Assembly: GCA_001414485.1 (NCBI GenBank)
Contig: LLEY01000050.1
Coordinates: 1-64,000 of the forward strand
DNA length: 64,000 bases
Reading direction: 5' to 3'
Origin: Calycina herbarum
Taxonomy: Eukaryota; Ascomycota; Leotiomycetes; Helotiales; Pezizellaceae
The stretch's first letter is position 1, and each line of letters opens with the position of its first letter. Shown here one piece after another: positions 39,501 to 51,803 of this stretch. The notes beneath the pieces were generated by a model that had not been told where the DNA came from, made no database searches, and worked only from the letters and a program-made list of their open reading frames with translations. The position numbers were made by a program, and so were the translations under genes.

Positions 39501-41700
39501 AAGAAGAAGAATATAAGAGACATGTTAAAGAAGTTTTATAACAACTAGTAAAAGTAAACTCTTAGTTAAAACTCTTAAAATACAAGTTTAGAATAACTTA
39601 GACCTTTTTCCTAAGATAGGTGTTTAGCTTAGAGAAAATAGAGATAGATCTAGTAAAGATCTAAGACGTCTTAAACTAGAAGTTACTAGAAAATATAAAA
39701 GATATATAGTCCTTCCTTAGATTTATAAACTTTTGCTATCCGTTTATTCGAGACTATATAAAGATTATTAAACTAATATCGGGACTAGTTAAAAAGGCTA
39801 TTAGATTCATATAGAATAAATAGGCGGAGGATGCTTTTTAGAAAATCAAAGCAAAGTTTATAGAAAAACCTATTCTACACGATTTCGATATAGACAAACC
39901 TAGCCTGCAGCTAAATAATAAAGGAAAACTTATGCCTATTATATATTATTCTAAGATATTTGACCTAGTATAACAAAACTATAGCATTTTTAACAAAGAA
40001 TTGCTTACTATAGTGTTAGCTTTGGAATACTAGAGAATTTATTTATAGCTAGTAAAACACTTAGTTATAGTTTTATCTGACCACGAGAACCTTAAGACAT
40101 TTACAACTACTAAGGAACTTATAATAAGGCGATTAGCTAGATAGTTAGAGATATTAGAAGGATTCAACATCGTTATCTAACATATAAAGGGAACGTCGAA
40201 TACTTAAGCTAATACTCTTAGCCGAAAACCTAGATATAAGGGAAATAAAGAGTATAAAAAGATTACAATCTTAAAAACTCTTAAGAATAGAGACTTAGTA
40301 CCTACGGTATACGAGATAGTAGCGATAAATAACATATAGATAGATAAAATTTAAAATATGTATAAAGGTTATAATTAGTATATAAAAGAGAAACTATAGG
40401 TTCCTAGTTTATATATAAAAGAATTTATATAAGAATACTATACTACGCTTGCTTACAGTTACTAAGGAATTCGAAGAACCCTTTAGAGGATAAGATAATA
40501 CTATTATATTAATCGGTTATCTATAATAGTTAAGGAAGTAATAGCAGAATGTGATACCTATACTAGGAATAAGGCTTCCTACTATACTCCTTATAGACAG
40601 ATGAACACTACTCTAATACTATAGATACCTTAGAAATTAATATCTATAGATTTTATTATTAAATTACTAAAATCTAAAGATCTAATAATAGGAGTTGAAT
40701 ATAACATAATCCTAGTTATTATAGAACAACTTACGAAGTATATAATTCTTATAGTATATATAGAGTTAAGTATAGCTAAGGAATTAGTATTCGCATTCCT
40801 TAGAGAAGTAGTCTTAAGATATAGACTACCTAAAGAAATACTCTCAGATAGAGACAAACTCTTCACCTCTAAATTTTAGATCGCTCTTATAAAACGATTA
40901 GGTATAAAAAGGAAGCTTTCAACAGCTTTTTACCTATAAACAAATAAAAGAAATAAACAAATAAATTAAGTAGTTAAAACATACCTTTATTATTACGTAA
41001 ACTACTAGTAAAACAACTAGATAGAACTACTACCTTTAACATAGTTTACCTATAATAGTTTAGTAACAGAAACAACACTTATTATACTATTCTACACTAA
41101 CTTTAGATATAAATTAATAGCGTATCAAGAGCCACTATCCACGACTATTAACAACTAACTTACTCATATTTATATCTCAAAAATCAAGAATCTATATAAA
41201 GAACTTATAGAGGACCTATAATTCGTAGTAGAAAGAAATATATACTACTATAATAAACGACGTAGTTAGGAGCTAACACTAAAAGAGGAGGATAAAGTCT
41301 ACTTAGTATAAAAGAACATTAATATAAAAAGACTAAGTAATAAACTAGATTATAAAAAACTCGAACCATTTAAAATCAAATACATTAAAAGACCTTTAAA
41401 CTATAAATTAGTACTACTAAGAATAATAAACATCTACCTAGTATTCTATATATCCTTACTCGAACCAGTACTACTAAGAGCACTACCAGCTCCACTTATA
41501 GAAATTTAACTAGTAAACCTAAACACTAAATACAAAGTTAAGAGGATTCTTAACTATAAACTTATTAGAGGACAAGTCAAGTATTTAATTAAGTAGTTAG
41601 ATTACCCACACTCAAAAGACACTTAAAAACCAAAAAGCAACCTTAACCGTTGCCTAGCAGAACTTCAGGAGTTCCACTAACAAAACCTAAGTTTACCTAC
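36572..41700 (+). pseudogene. gypsy gag-pol remnant with chromodomain
   Basis: Only the first 65 codons of gag remain open (36572-36766); downstream the frame is broken by stops, most at former CAG, CAA or TGG codons. The order readable through the stops is gag, knuckle, protease-like region, reverse transcriptase, RNase H, integrase, chromodomain, which places it in the chromovirus branch of Ty3/gypsy. Confidence 0.88.
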
Positions 41701-42338
41701 ATCTCGTAGTCTAAAGGAAAGGCTTCGAAGAAGGCTAGGTCGAGACCTATCTCAGATTAGGAACCAACAGGAATAGGTAGGGCCGCTAAGCAGGCAACCT
41801 CCGCCTCTCGCTATTCTTTTTCCTTTCTCTCTTTCTCCTCTTTCTCTTTCTTTTCTACCTCCTCAGCAGCGTTAAGTTCGTTAAGAAAACAAAGACCTTA
41901 ATAAGACATTTCATACTACCTTTCTTTTAGAAAGGCCTTCTACTTTCGCAACCGTAGAATCCTCGCCATCGCCTCCTCCTCCTCTCTCTCCAGCTTCTCC
42001 TCTTGTTTTTCGATAAAGGCCTAGTCGCTAGCGCAAGGAACGTTCTTCTCCTAAGCATCATCAGTACCGTTACATTTTAGCTTCGACCAAACGTATTCAG
42101 AACATCAAGAAGATTAGAAGAAATCTATAAAACATCTACGCTTTTAAGAAGCGTAGTAAGAGTATAGTAATATTTCGTTATAAACTATTTTAATACTTTT
42201 TATAAGAAGCATACGTTCTTCTTTCTTCTTCTATACAGGGTAGGACATAATAGAAAGGAAAGGATGCCGCTAGCACCTTAACCGAGTTCCTTAGCTTATA
42301 CTTAAGCGTAAGGACACGCTAGGCTAAGAAGGGGATAG

Positions 42339-42785
42339 TATCACAAATCACGTTATACGTAGTAAGTAGTCTAGACAGCGCTCTAACAGGATAAGGCACG
42401 ATATCTAGGAAATAGAAGGTAGTATAAGAGGGAATTAGTAATACGAAGGCATTTAGGTATTCTAGGATCTCACTATTGAATAACTGTTAGAGGTTACGTA
42501 ATAGATCCTGTTAGATCCCTCAAGGGATCTAAAGGGATCCAGGGATCCAGGCTTATATAGGGATCCAGGTAGCACGAAGGGTTCTATATATACTAGCACG
42601 TCTACTACCTAGATAGGAGCTTTATACTCAACTTTAGTTATCAATCTTATCATCTTATTTAACATCTTTAATATAAGTAACGAGTTCACTTCCAAGTAAA
42701 CAACCCGGCGCATCTATACTTCTTTCCTACATACCAACCTTCGAGACTTAGTCATCTTCGTTTAGTTTGTTTGAGTTTCGTTACA
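42339..42785 (+). repeat. gypsy 3' LTR (447 bp)
   Basis: Begins TATCACAAATCACG (RIP-altered TG end), ends CGTTACA, followed by TAGCT. Confidence 0.92.
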
Positions 42786-43077
42786 TAGCTCTTCTTTAGA
42801 GATAAGTCTTTAAGTATTAGAAAGCGTATTATACTACGAAGAGATTCCGTATATTCGATTATAAAAGGTTATATAAGATATATTATAAGCTTTAATATAA
42901 GCTTATATACTTCTAAATTAATCTAATATAAAGGCTTAAATAGCTAAAAGAATACGACTCTCTTTATTAGAGAGCTAAGTTTAATATAGTAGTTATATTT
43001 TTAATTTTTAAGTAGAGTATCGCGTTTTAGTATTCTTATAATCTACTTAACCGAGTAATCTACTTAACTAGGAAATA

Positions 43078-43947
43078 TATTATACTTTTTATATATTTTA
43101 AAGTACTTTAATTAATATAGAGAGTTTCTATACTTCTAGGAGTATAGAAGTAGACTAGGACTTTTTAATAAGAGAGTATAGTCTTAGCGTTTCTTAGTAC
43201 CTTTTTATATAAATATATTAGTATATTACTTTAGACAGCGATTATATACGTAGTTTATAAGTAATTTAGATAATTTTAAGTATAAAAGATACTTTAGAGA
43301 GCGCTTATAACAGTTTATACCTAAAGAGTACTCGGTCTACTAATCTTCGTATAAAACGTAACTTTATATAATCTTAGAAACTACCTTAGTAATCACCTTA
43401 GTAGATACGTAGATCTATAACAAAAGGTATAATAAGAGCTATAGTAAGACTTCAGCTCTTTATAGCTTATACTTACTATAACGAAAGCTATAACGAAGAG
43501 CTATAATAAGACTTTAGCTTATACTTACTAAAAAGGCTTCGACGTAAGAGGTTCTCTATATATAAAACCTCTTTCCTCGTACGTAGAATAGACTTCTCTT
43601 CTTAGTTAATTCTTCTTATAATAAGATAATCTTATCTATTAACCTCTTTATATTCGGCCTATAACAGCGCTCTATCGATGTATATAAAAAAGTAATTTAT
43701 TAGAGCTAGGGCTAGAGTTAGGAATAGAGCGGGGGGTAGGCGTGGATTTGGGTACACTGGAATTTGGGCTGGGGTTAGGGGCTAGGCCCGATTAGGAATA
43801 GCCGCCCCGACTAGCGCGGGATAGGCGAGGACTGGCACTTTTCCCGTCTGAAGGCCCCATTCCTCAATTTTTGAATCCCAAACTGGTAGAGAAATATTTG
43901 TTACTCGATCTGACCATTATCTCTTTCCCGATTATTGCAGCATCAAA
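43078..43947. other. desert-to-island transition and P450 promoter
   Basis: AT-rich DNA runs to about 43690, then base composition changes abruptly to normal. About 43715-43800 is G-rich on the plus strand. The promoter of the P450 must lie in the roughly 250 bp before its ATG at 43948. No specific element was identified. Confidence 0.5.
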
Positions 43948-45622
43948 ATGGGATACGAAGCACAGCTCAGTGGGGCTCTAGTGTTGGTTTTATTCTTTTA
44001 CTACCTGCTCACTGCTGCGCAATTGAGGAGAGCACACCAGAAGCAAGCTAAACTACATGGTTGCAAACCTGCCCCGAAGTACCCTCATAAAGACCCGTTT
44101 CTTGGTCTCGATTTTCTGGTCGATGCTATAAGTAATATCAGGAAGCTAAGGTTCCTTGACGGATGGAGGAATCTCTTTCGGAAATATGGCCATACGTTTA
44201 GCGGAAATGACATAGGCGGTTTCGCCGTCTACACCGTCGACCCGAAAAACCTTCAGGCCGTGCATTCTTTGAAATTCCAAGACTACGGGGTACAGCCCGT
44301 ACGGCGTGCTCCAACTCTTCCTTTTCTGGGAGAAGGGATATTTACAATGGACGGGCCGGTCTGGGAGCATTCACGAGCTTTGATACGAACAACTTTTGCG
44401 AGGAGTAATATCGCCAATTTACCAGCATTCGAGATTCATTTTCGAAAGTTCTTTGATCTGTTGCCTCGAGATGGATCGACAGTTGATTTAAAGCCGCTAT
44501 TATACAGGTTGGTGAGTACATATGGCACATGCTCCCATTATTTATCATAGCTCTTCTCATCGCTGACTTGTTTCCGTTTCGCCGTTGTAGTTCTTAGATA
44601 CATCAACCGAGTTTCTCTTTGGAGAGTCTTTAGATAGTCTGTGTCCAGAAATGACGTTTCGAGCCAAAGAATTCTTGTCTGCTTTCCACTACGCACAGCG
44701 CGGCATGGGCATACGGGTGCTGTTGGGCAAACTCAGAATCTTCTACTACGACCGGAAATGGCATCAATCGAACAAGATTGCCCATGATATTGCTGATGGA
44801 TACGTGAATAAAGCTCTCAGGTTTCGTCAGGCTTTCCTCGAAGCAGAACAGGATAATAAAACTCCCGAGTCAGGGGATAGCAAAGCTGAATCCAATCATC
44901 GATATATTCTACTCCAGGAAATAGCAAAGGAGACAGATAATCGCGAGGACCTCCGCAACCAGATCCTTCATATCTTCCTTGCAGGTCACGATTCAAGCGC
45001 AATTACACTTACCAATGCTTTTTTCCATCTCTCTCGCCACCCAGATAAATGGGAGAAACTCCACGCAGAGGTTAATAGTGCAAAAGTTGTAACATTGACG
45101 TTTGAAATTTTGAAAAGTCTGCAGTACTTGCAGTCTGTCGTCAAAGAAAGTGAGAAATACTCTCCTCCATTCGGAACTATCTAACTTGCTGATCTTTCAG
45201 CCCTTCGTCTTCACCCTGTTGCTCCAATGGATACCCGCATTGCATACAGAGACACCATCCTTCCTACGGGCGGCGGGCCCGACGGAAAATCGCCAGTATT
45301 CATCCCCGAAGGTACTAAGGTAACGACGTCTTACGAGGCGCTCCAGCGGCTGGCCCCCTGCTTTCAGCCCGACCCTGATACCTTCCGACCCGAGAGATGG
45401 GAGACTCTTAAGCCAGGGTGGGCTTTTATTCCTTTTGGGGGTGGGCCAAGGATGTGTCCAGGACATCAGCTGGCCTCGACAGAAGTGGCGTATGTACTGG
45501 CTAGGATGGCGCAGGAGTGGCGGAGAATAGAGTGTAGAGATGAGGTTATGGAATGGGTTGAAATGATGAAGGTTTCGGCGAGTAGTCGAAATGGTGCTAA
45601 AGTCGGTTTGATACTGGCTTAA
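43948..45622 (+). CDS. cytochrome P450, CYP52-like
   Basis: Exons 43948-44511, 44591-45149 and 45201-45622; introns of 79 and 51 bp, the second with branch CTAAC. 514 residues, the usual P450 length. An N-terminal membrane anchor (about residues 8-26) places it in the endoplasmic reticulum. The I-helix is AGHDSS (319-324), the K-helix ExxR is ETLR (374-377, split by intron 2), and the haem loop is FGGGPRMCPG (453-462) with Cys460. The TSTEFLFGES block and PDGKSPVFIPEGT segment match the CYP52/CYP539 alkane and fatty-acid hydroxylase group. It should hydroxylate a substrate with NADPH-P450 reductase. It is the first gene of island B and could act on the RiPP product, though CYP52-like enzymes usually take aliphatic chains. 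Confidence 0.93.
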
Positions 45623-46020
45623 AGTCCCGGCTCTGAAGGGAGCATGGGCGTTGGTGCGGGTATTAGCTAAGAGTACCGGCCGTGTATTGCCATCGCACTA
45701 AGTTCTAGCGCTCAAAATAAGGGTGCGGAAAGGCCGCAGTGGGTCAAGGAGATAGCCAGGTTACATATGCGGTCCGAGCCGTTCCTGATACTCACTAATC
45801 CCCATAGCGAGTCTAAGAGGATCTTGGCCCTGCGTGATATTTTCCGCTTATTAATTACTGTTGATTTCTTTGAAAAAGTTGAAGTAGTAGCAAATGAGTT
45901 CTTGAGAGATGAATGTAAAAATGTCATTTTTGTTATTTAGTGTAATATTAAAGACGGTTATTATCCATATTTGTATAGTACTGGTCCTAAGACAACTCCT
46001 CCGTCCCTTGTTTCTCGTTA

Positions 46021-47604
46021 TTAACTCAAAGGAAAGAACTGGTTAAATCTCTTAAAAGGATCCCATATTGCCTTGATAATTTTCAATTTTTTCGTATTAC
46101 CACCGTAGACAACAGAATATGGTTCATCCCCTACGGCGAAATTGATATATCTATTGCAGTTAGTACGCATGAAGATAATGCGTTCTGGGAAACTAGGCCT
46201 TACGTTTCATTTCCCTGCGTCCCGCTTGTCTCGAGCCACAGGTTTCTGACTTTATTCCCAAATGACAGCGCAGCAGGAGCCAAGCTAGGATCATCATACC
46301 ATGGAATAGCTGCAACGTTGCACTCGATAGTTGACCTCCAGGGAAAAGACGAAGAAGAATCAGGCAGAGTCCGGGCTTTCCCCATAGAGTAGCACTCTGC
46401 CAACACACTGCTGCTAGACGTCCCATTGATCTGAACAAAAGCAACGAATTCGTTCCAGATTGCGCGCCAGGTTGATGGCACCATTTTTGCGAGTCCGACG
46501 CCGTAAGCTGGCTTATATCCACCCTTGATGCAAAATGAATCACCTGCTGCATTGACTGTATTGAAGGGTGTCCAAGCCGTATCTTGCACTACGGGTCCAA
46601 CAGCGATGATTGAGGCAAATGCTTGCGCACCATCAGTGCTGTTTGGTCCTGCATACGAGACACTGACTATCACGACAGGGGATCCGCCCGAAACCGCATA
46701 GTAAAGGAACAGAGCCATCCGGGGACCAAGTACCAAGTCATTAATAGCCTGAACGACTACCTCGATCTTGTCCGGGGAGAAGATTAAGCTTCCAGCCCAA
46801 GCGCCATTTTGAGCGGCGGGCACGGGATAGGACTTTATGACTGCTGATGTGACGATGCCGAAGTTAGGACCGGCGCCTCGTAATGCCCACCAGAGATCTG
46901 GTTCCGATTGTGGTGTCACCTTAAGGTGCGTTCCGAAGGGCGTGACGAGGTTGACAGAGATCAAGTTGTCAACACCAAGTCCGTAAAGTCCCATGAGACG
47001 ACCAAAACCTCCACCTAGAATAGCCCCCAGTGTGCCGACACAATTGCAATTGCCGGTGGGAATTTGTGCGCCATTTGCGTATGCTGCGTCGACAACATTC
47101 TTTACTAAGGCTCCACCTTGGATGGTTGCTTGTGTCTTGGCTGCATTGAAAGTGATGCCTTTCAAGCCAGCCAAGTTGATTAGAACACCAGAAAGACCAA
47201 GATGGAAAGTGTTGCTCCAAGCGTGGCCACCATTCTGAGCGAGAAAGCTGATGTTGTGTTTGATGCAATATTGGACCTTGATTCGGTAAGTTGAAAACAC
47301 ACTTGATACATCTTGCAAGAATGGAATGCGAGAATAAAACTAGGATCCTTACAGTGACAAGAACATCCGATTCAGTGGCCACATTCACAACAAGACCTGG
47401 ATCAGGAGCATCATACGCGCTCCATCTCGGTGCTGCAGAGATAGAGAAAGCAAATGAAGCTCCACGAGACAGTCCGGGGCCTAGTTGTTGTGCAATAATG
47501 CTGGAGGCATTGGGACTGTTTCTAGGAAGGGGATATGCTGCAAAGGTAGTGCACGGAAGCCATAGCAACCACAAATGAAGCACGACAAGCTGTCGGAGAA
47601 ACAT
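46021..47604 (-). CDS. secreted FAD-linked oxidase, berberine-bridge type
   Basis: Exons 47604-47353, 47276-46204 and 46150-46021; introns of 76 and 53 bp, the second with TACTAAC branch. 484 residues. An N-terminal hydrophobic signal peptide (about 1-22) predicts entry to the secretory pathway. The FAD_binding_4 domain has GGH (His102) and GNCNCVG (Cys161), the positions that attach FAD covalently through two bonds in this family. The small last exon supplies the conserved BBE C-terminus (YGGNTKKL and WDPFKRFNQFF); without it the protein would look truncated. Such enzymes oxidise alcohols or close C-C/C-O bonds and are common in fungal metabolite clusters. The secretory location fits a peptide that is also made in that pathway. 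Confidence 0.92.
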
Positions 47605-48223
47605 GATTCCTTAAGAGTGATTTGGTGAAGAGTGTTGATGAGCAAGAGCTTGATGTCAGCAGATTGAGCTCTCTTTAAATGCCAGAGGTCGGATCCGCGG
47701 TGCAAGTAAAGTGCGGGATGCTGTAGTGGAAGTGGGTAAGATACACACGTGGGACCCTTGTAGATCCCGCCCATTTTCATAAGTTTGACTTCCTCATTCG
47801 ATTAGGTCCGACGCCGCATAGCGGCTCGGTATAAGCTTCCATGTGCGCAACATATGAATTTCGTCTAGAACAAATATTTGCCACGTGCGGTAGGACAAGC
47901 CATACATTAGGTAAATACGATGAAAGCAGCAAAGCGCAGCTTATCATACGGTATCTTTTGGAGTACTATCCTACCAGGGATAGGATGAAAGCCACTTTGA
48001 ATTAACACGATACAGAGTTATTTTTGGTCCTTTTCCAAATACCTTTAGAGCCATGTTTTGATCACTGTTTTTATAAGCTGAGAAATCACTTTTTACGTCA
48101 CTTTCGCGTCAGCACCCAAAGTTGGTTGTGGACGGGATAAATTATTGTTATTAGCCTAAGCAAGATCTTTCCCCTTGAGTAATCACGCAACCACCAACCA
48201 GTCAACTTTCCGCCGTGTCGGCT
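47605..48223. promoter_or_regulatory. intergenic, upstream of FAD oxidase / downstream of SDR
   Basis: Both neighbours read leftward, so this 619-bp stretch carries the oxidase promoter and the 3' end of the dehydrogenase gene. No coding frame with family similarity was seen. Confidence 0.5.
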
Positions 48224-49223
48224 TCACCAGAGACGCTCGCCACTCGGGAAGGCAGGAAAATGACCGGATAGTGTGTCTTTGGTAGCGGCATCAATCTGCA
48301 TAGTCAATAACACGGCTCGATCAAAGTTGTAGAGATGTTAATAACCTACCTGAGAGACGATGAAGTTCGCACTGTCCAAAATCGGCACAACCGCTTCCTT
48401 CATTCCAAACATTTGAGCTATTGCATTTGCTGAGTCCGATTGTGCAAAACTAAACAATCAGAAAGCGTTGTAGGATAGCATTGTGGTAACACCTTACCCT
48501 GGTTCGACCGCGAAAGAGATGATGTCTTTGTGTTCAAAATGGATCTTACGGACGAAGTAATGCGCCATGGCTTTTGACGATCCATAGGCGGCCATAGGGA
48601 ACGGAGCTTTCTCCATGTCACCAATACTGCCAGCTTGTGAACCTAGCACGACGAATTTTGGCTCAGAGGACTTATTCAGAAGTGGAAGCGTGGCTTGAAA
48701 AAGGAACAGAGGTCCTGTTGAGGGTTTGAGTCAGCCTCGTCAATTATTGAGACAGACAATTATTGAAACTATGCGAGGTGTGGGAAGACCCTACCTAGAC
48801 CATTTACTCGGACATTATTCAAGACTTGTTCGGCCGTGATGCTTGCGACGGGACCCAAGGTAGCAGAAGTACCGGCGTTTGCGATAACAGTATCGATCTT
48901 AGTGACACCATGATTTGACTTTAAGGTTTCCACGGCGGCAGCAGCATCATGTTCCAGGTTGCTGTCAATTTTCACCGTTATGAGGGAGCTATTCTCGGCC
49001 TTTGGTAGAGACGTAAGGGCATTGGCCGAAGTTCTCTCCAGATCGCGAAGGGCAGCAATGACAGTGGTGTTAGGTCTAGAGAGAAACACTGTTAAGATGC
49101 CCTTTCCAATACCTGAGACATATGGTTAGTCATATGCTATAACAGATTCACGAACTTGAGTTGTTTACCTCTGTTTGCACCAGTTATCAGCACGGTCTGT
49201 GCCGACTCAGAAGATGAAGGCAT
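48224..49223 (-). CDS. short-chain dehydrogenase/reductase, Nor-1-like
   Basis: Five exons: 49223-49169, 49112-48795, 48714-48498, 48449-48350 and 48295-48224, with introns of 48-80 bp. 253 residues, typical classical SDR length. The Rossmann loop TGANRGIG (14-21) binds NAD(P); an NAG motif follows the fourth strand; the catalytic pair is Tyr168 and Lys172 (YGSSK) with Ser150 or Ser154 upstream. After the PGF turn the C-terminal part ends SGERLW. The closest family I recognise is the ketoreductase group annotated as norsolorinic acid ketoreductase-like, but the substrate cannot be read from sequence. Cytosolic; could reduce or oxidise a carbonyl/alcohol in the cluster product. Confidence 0.92.
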
Positions 49224-49910
49224 ATCTGTGTAGGAGTAAGCTAAGCCGTAATGAATGGGAGCTGAACGGGTAGGTGAGCGGGGAGCGGGGAAGCAATGAA
49301 CAGAGCGCAACGAGCGGTATACGCCTCTTTTCCTACATTTCTATCTACGAGGCTATCTATGCCAGAAAGCGCCCTGTCTACATACGTCAGACGAGGTGCA
49401 TACATGCCGTACGTTCTGCCCACGGTTCGTGTGTCATCTGCAGTCATCAGAGGTCTTACTCGCTGCAGGATCCATTCAAATCTGACTGCGTTACATATAT
49501 TGAAACTCAATGGTACTGCATATACCAAAATCCAACTGCATTACATATATTGAAATCCAATCTTGTAGGGCTGTGCCTCCTACACACATCCTTCGTGACA
49601 GGCCTTTTAGCCTGCACCTACGTAAATTCTACGCGTAGAGGTACATATGTGAGATGAAGGATCTCGGAGCTTTCTAAGTTCGTACGGAGAAACGATACAG
49701 TATTTATGCAGCGGGCTAACCGAAGTCCTGCCCTCCATAGACTAATGAAGATTCGCAGAAATAAGAATTAACACCTCCCGTGACACCCTCAACCACAAAC
49801 TTACTTTTCAAGCCATACCCGCTTTTGTTTGTCAGCCAACTGCTATCCCGTCTTTCCCCAAAACATTCCAGCTGTGCGCCGTACGTAACAAAGCTTCATA
49901 GTCGCCGATC
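49224..49910. promoter_or_regulatory. divergent promoter region, SDR / membrane protein
   Basis: The two flanking genes point away from each other, so this 687-bp spacer carries both promoters. It contains an imperfect duplication (CATATATTGAAA at about 49494 and 49543). Small open frames on both strands look like chance. Confidence 0.5.
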
Positions 49911-51288
49911 ATGAGCAGTTACGATTATTCTCAGTCCCAAATGATTGGGCTGGGTGTGGCGTTTATCATCCTGCCTGCTGGCTTCGTTGGCTTGAGGGTT
50001 TCCGCGAGAAGACTGCTGGCTGCAAGCCTTGGGACCGACGACTACTTGTGTATCGTAGCTTGCGTATATATAATTTCCTCTACGGCTAACTGTTCTATTT
50101 CTCTGACTTCTGAACTAGGCATTTTCAATAGCTTGCTGTATCGTCCAACTTATAGGTAAGCCTATCTTGCTTTCAAGAGAATGTCGTTTGGCTAAATCTG
50201 TCATAGCTGCCACTGATGGACAGCTTGGGCAACATCAAACTGTTGGCCCAGATGGTATGCCTATCTTGGACGATCCAAGATTCTTGAAATATGAAAGGGT
50301 TGGTTGAAACTTTTTCTCCCAGCGTGGATCTCAAAAGCTAATAATCAACATCCAGTGCAAATTTGCTCTACAAATGATCTCTGTGATCGGACTTGGCCTA
50401 ACGAAGGCTTCTGTCTTGTTCTTCTACATAAAGATTTTTGCAACACGATCGTTCCGGCTGGCCGGCAGGATCATGGTGGGCGTGGTCGCCGCATGGACTA
50501 TCGCCTTCTTCTTCGCGAATCTCTTCACTTGCGTACCCGTAACCGCCTTGGTCGAGCAGTTTTATGGAAACAAATGCATTAATACTCTTCCTATGTGGTA
50601 TACCGAGTCGGCTTCGGATATTTTGTTGGATCTAATCATCCTGTCAATGCCTATTCGCCCTGTCATGAATTTGCAACTTCCTACAAGTCAAAAGGTTGCC
50701 GTTATGGGAATATTTCTTCTCGGTGCTACGTATGTTCTATCATTCACTAAATTCCTCTTGAATATACCAGTTGAGTCATGTTAATAAATGCAGGGTCTGC
50801 GCAGCAAGTATTACCCGTCTGGTGGTTTTTGTTCAGATTGGAGAGGTGCTTCAAATCCATTTCAATGACGAAACCTGTAAGTGTTACATACTACCCGCAA
50901 GAGTGTTCTCGCTGAATCTCTGTTAGACTATACATCGCCCGTATTTTTCTGGACGGTTATCGAATTGGCACTAGGTGTGATAGCCGCGTGCTTGCCGACC
51001 TTAAGACCTCTTTTCACTCATGGCAAGAGCCGACCATGGACCAGGATGGCATCTTACTGGACGTCAAGTCAAGGGACTAGCGCGAGTCAATCGAAGTCGG
51101 TCAATACGTATACTAACAAAGGTGGTTCAAAGGGTTTTGATTCTAGAAGCGACACAGCTGGTTCGATGACGACGCCGATTGTTCAGACACACATCGAGGG
51201 ATATGAACTTGAGGAGGGTAGGCTTCCAAGAGCAGGTGTTATCAGTGTCCAGAGGGATATTTCGAGCACCAATTATTCTGCTAAATAG
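49911..51288 (+). CDS. fungal rhodopsin-fold integral membrane protein
   Basis: Six exons: 49911-50063, 50119-50155, 50207-50298, 50356-50729, 50794-50876 and 50927-51288. 366 residues. The 37-bp second exon is required: it restores the frame between DDYLCIVAC and AATDGQLGQHQ, and each flanking intron has good splice signals. The protein has several membrane helices, the family blocks LRVSARR, TDDYL, KFALQMISVIGLGLTKAS, FNDETYYTSPVFFW and ALGVIAACLPTLRPLF, and a polar Ser/Thr-rich C-terminal tail. It belongs to the large fungal membrane family labelled rhodopsin domain (PF20684-like, formerly DUF3245/SAT4-like), with no retinal-binding evidence. Function unknown; a role in sensing or export at the membrane is possible but unproven. 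Confidence 0.9.
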
Positions 51289-51290
51289 TC

Positions 51291-51318
51291 GTCAGTGGTC
51301 AGTGGTCAGTGGTCAGTG
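51291..51318. repeat. 7-bp tandem repeat, four perfect copies
   Basis: GTCAGTG is repeated four times starting two bases after the stop codon of the membrane-protein gene. Confidence 0.9.
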
Positions 51319-51803
51319 TTATATTTACATCTAATATAGTGTTCCGAATTTCAATTATGTACCGGGAAGCATATTCCAAAAGGCACGTAACATGGTAGCA
51401 TAACTGGTGAGACAGCAAAAGTTGCAACAAGTATTGTAGAAACATCCAAGACTCGGTTGGCGATAAAAGTTTGGCGTGAGACATAAGTGGCTCAGAGGCT
51501 CTAGAGGGTCTTGGTGCCGTATTTAGACTCCCGACCTTCTAGCAGTTGTTTCTGTCTTACTTCCTTGTTACATAAGTTAGCATGGACTTTTGCTGGCAAG
51601 AAGTTTCTATGCTTTCAAGAAGAGTATATTTCTCTTTTTCGGAATTTACTTAATTTCAATTTCAGTGCAAATATTGCAAAGTCATCAATTCCACGCTCAA
51701 CTGCTTGCATTTACTAAATCCTAACAGCTTCTCTAGTAGAGATATCACCAATTCAAACAAAATCTGACATAGACGTCATTCCCCTAGCAACATCTATAAC
51801 CTT
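51319..51803. other. convergent intergenic region
   Basis: Lies between the 3' ends of the membrane-protein gene and the peptide precursor gene, so it should hold both polyadenylation regions. The only sizeable frame (51511-51717, plus) has no recognisable features. Confidence 0.5.

Larger units (their letters stand above)
36091..42785 (+). mobile_element. complete Ty3/gypsy chromovirus, RIP-degraded
   Basis: A 6.7-kb element with two 447-bp LTRs (36091-36537, 42339-42785) and target-site duplication TAGCT (36086-36090, 42786-42790). A purine-rich tract (AAGAAGGGGATAG) precedes the 3' LTR. Gag starts at 36572 with a decayed CCHC knuckle near 37390-37440, where Cys codons have become Tyr. Pol follows: reverse transcriptase (YYLDNILIF at about 39464-39500, from YLDD), RNase H, integrase (about 40640-41000) and a C-terminal chromodomain (about 41530-41680). 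Many Gln and Trp codons are now TAG/TAA, typical of RIP. It cannot encode functional proteins. Confidence 0.92.
35283..43075. mobile_element. DNA transposon split by the gypsy insertion
   Basis: Inverted terminal repeats at about 35283-35336 and 43022-43075 start TTTCCTAGTCGAGTAGATTA and end in the complement CTAGGAAA, flanked by TA (35281-35282, 43076-43077). Each end carries a duplicated GAGTAGATTA-type motif, the same architecture as the pogo-like elements. Subtracting the gypsy insertion leaves about 1.1 kb with no open transposase frame. Confidence 0.7.

Noticed and set aside
40630..40866. 78-codon minus-strand ORF
   Set aside because: It is antisense to the integrase region of the decayed gypsy element; no independent support.
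43715..43800. G-rich TTAGGG-like stretch at the edge of island B
   Set aside because: Only isolated near-matches, not a tandem telomere array.
49241..49657. Overlapping ORFs between the dehydrogenase and membrane-protein genes
   Set aside because: Low-complexity, mutually overlapping on both strands, and located in a divergent promoter spacer.
50156..50177. 22-bp intron option in the membrane-protein gene
   Set aside because: Far below a workable intron size; the micro-exon model fits phase and family sequence.
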